Source of the DNA: Vibrio salilacus
Lineage (GTDB): Bacteria > Pseudomonadota > Gammaproteobacteria > Enterobacterales > Vibrionaceae
Assembly (NCBI RefSeq): GCF_002811245.1
Contig: NZ_NIVQ01000004.1
Coordinates: 62,001 to 126,000 of the forward strand
Reading direction: 5' to 3'
DNA: 64,000 nucleotides
The first letter of the stretch is position 1. The number at the start of each line of letters is the position of its first letter. The translations under genes were made by a program, and so were the position numbers. Below, piece after piece: positions 63,065 to 64,000 of the stretch. The notes below the pieces were generated by a model. It did no database searches, was not told the origin of the DNA, and worked only from the letters and a program-made list of their open reading frames with translations.

Positions 63065-63583
63065 ATGCAAAACAAACGTGATTCTTATAACCGTGATGAT
63101 CTTCTAGCCTCAAGTCGAGGAGAACTGTTTGGTCCTGGTTACCCACAACTACCAGCACCAAATATGTTGATGATGGATCGCATCTCTAAGATGTCAGAAA
63201 CAGAAGGTGATTTCGGTAAAGGTCTTATCCTCGCAGAGTTAGACATTACTCCTGATCTATGGTTCTTTGATTGCCACTTCCCTGGTGATCCGGTAATGCC
63301 AGGTTGTCTAGGCTTAGATGCCATGTGGCAATTGGTTGGCTTTTTCTTAGGCTGGGTTGGCGGTAAAGGTCGAGGCCGAGCTCTGGGTGTTGGTGAAGTG
63401 AAATTTACCGGTCAGATTCTGCCAACGGCGAAAAAAGTAACCTATGAAATCCATATGAAGCGTGTTGTTAATCGTAAATTGGTTATGGGTCTTGCTGATG
63501 GACGTGTACTGGTTGACGGTAAAGAGATTTATGTTGCTAAGGACCTGAAAGTTGGCCTTTTCCAAGATACGTCAGCGTTTTAA
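63065..63583 (+). CDS. fabA: 3-hydroxydecanoyl-ACP dehydratase/isomerase FabA
   Basis: 172 aa from ATG 63065 (GGAG ten bases upstream), the standard FabA length; the TTG at 63059 is not needed. The hot-dog fold has the catalytic His in [14 protein letters not shown] and Asp in [10 protein letters not shown]. It introduces the double bond in unsaturated fatty acid synthesis. Confidence 0.95.
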   Translation: MQNKRDSYNRDDLLASSRGELFGPGYPQLPAPNMLMMDRISKMSETEGDFGKGLILAELDITPDLWFFDCHFPGDPVMPGCLGLDAMWQLVGFFLGWVGGKGRGRALGVGEVKFTGQILPTAKKVTYEIHMKRVVNRKLVMGLADGRVLVDGKEIYVAKDLKVGLFQDTSAF

Positions 63584-63606
63584 CTTTAACTGTTTCTATA
63601 GCAAAG

Positions 63607-63629
63607 CGACTCACTAGAGTCGTTTTTTT
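63607..63629 (+). terminator. Terminator of fabA
   Basis: CGACTC-ACTA-GAGTCG followed by TTTTTTT. Confidence 0.9.
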
Positions 63630-63673
63630 GTTCACAATACATTTAGTTATAGTGCATTATGTGGTTATTTAAA

Positions 63674-63689
63674 AGCCCCTTACGGGGCT
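63674..63689 (-). terminator. Terminator of rmf
   Basis: AGCCCC-TTAC-GGGGCT; on the minus strand it is followed by TTTTAAAT, 30 bases after the rmf stop. Confidence 0.75.
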
Positions 63690-63718
63690 AAGTTCCTATA
63701 TCGTATGTGGATTGAGTG

Positions 63719-63892
63719 TTATTTGTAGAGACCAGAGTGTTTATCTTCTCTGGCATCGCGCCAACCACCAAGCCAATTGGATCGAACATCCATCTGTTGG
63801 TACGGACATGCCTCCATCGAGCGGCCATTTAGACCTGCTTTGTAACCTTGAGATTGAGCTCTTTCCAAGCGGTCACGCTTTTGTCTCTTCAT
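63719..63892 (-). CDS. rmf: Ribosome modulation factor
   Basis: 57 aa from ATG 63892 (GAGGA seven bases upstream; an ATG at 63910 lies before that ribosome site). It begins MKRQKRDRLERAQSQGYKAG and continues GRSMEACPYQQMDVRSNWLGGWRDARED, the RMF pattern. It pairs 70S ribosomes into inactive 100S dimers in stationary phase. The fabA-rmf neighbourhood is conserved with enterobacteria. Confidence 0.95.
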   Translation of the reverse strand: MKRQKRDRLERAQSQGYKAGLNGRSMEACPYQQMDVRSNWLGGWRDAREDKHSGLYK

Positions 63893-64000
63893 AGTGTCGT
63901 CCTCATACATAAAATGTTTCTTAACGTACTACTTAAAACACCTCACTCCATTCATCGCTTACACAATGACGTAACGAGTAGATGTGAAGCTTTTATGACT
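63893..64000. other. Upstream region of rmf, to window edge
   Basis: AT-rich promoter-type sequence with no gene visible. The next gene, if any, begins outside the window. Confidence 0.35.

Noticed and set aside
1..64000. CRISPR arrays, rRNA genes, intact prophage or integron
   Set aside because: No regularly spaced repeats, rRNA sequences, integrase genes or attC-like arrays were seen; mobile traces are limited to the dif-adjacent pocket.

Overview
The window is a contiguous piece of a Vibrio (Vibrionaceae) main chromosome. The evidence is the gene content and order: norM/ribE divergent, tup-mob-moe, formate dehydrogenase, cobB, potABCD, bax/ttcA/uspE/fnr, ccoNOQP-HIS, a FIST protein with a hybrid kinase (VpsV/VpsS type), matP, lonH, fabA and rmf. 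It also holds several small families seen mainly in Vibrio and Shewanella (DUF2986, DUF3802, DUF2960, DUF2987, DUF3634). Base composition and codon use look typical of the genus. The leftmost gene is cut by the window edge.

The right part lies at the replication terminus. A near-canonical chromosome I dif site sits at 58427-58454. matP lies 2.3 kb away. Three perfect matS sites (17643, 50671, 61635) and a one-mismatch site just upstream of matP are present. Three GGGNAGGG (KOPS-type) octamers left of dif all point towards it.

Layout. 1-8 kb: a partial glycerophosphodiesterase, a metallo-hydrolase, small unknowns, a decayed CitB/DpiA-type regulator, a diguanylate cyclase, eda and two identical tRNA-Val genes. 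8-16.4 kb: housekeeping genes (periplasmic-type ATP ligase, norM, ribE, sugar kinases, tapT, nagK). 16.4-37 kb: a molybdenum/tungsten and formate block. It has tupABC-mobA-mobB/moeA, a sigma54 response regulator with its kinase, ybiT, fdhD, DUF3305/3306, a ferredoxin, a chaperone, fdhABC and a small membrane protein. 37-45 kb: cobB, polyamine transport with a relic second potD, and envelope proteins. 45-55 kb: ttcA, uspE, fnr and the cbb3 oxidase with its assembly genes. 55-58.3 kb: a FIST/hybrid-kinase pair. 58.3-60.3 kb: an accessory pocket beside dif with scrambled IS debris, an 18-codon phage-type stub and a 391-aa gene that looks like a CNF/BLF1-type cysteine-histidine deamidase toxin. 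60.4-64 kb: matP, lonH, fabA, rmf.

The most coherent undescribed system is a putative sigma54 regulon. The activator gene lies between its likely targets. A perfect palindrome of the form GRGACA-N3-TGTCYC occurs about 95-105 bp upstream of GG-N10-GC promoters in front of both the tup-mob-moe operon and the formate dehydrogenase operon. Two further sigma54-type promoters lie back to back between fdhD and DUF3305. Cofactor metal uptake, cofactor synthesis, enzyme maturation and the enzyme itself would then answer to one Cache-domain sensor kinase.
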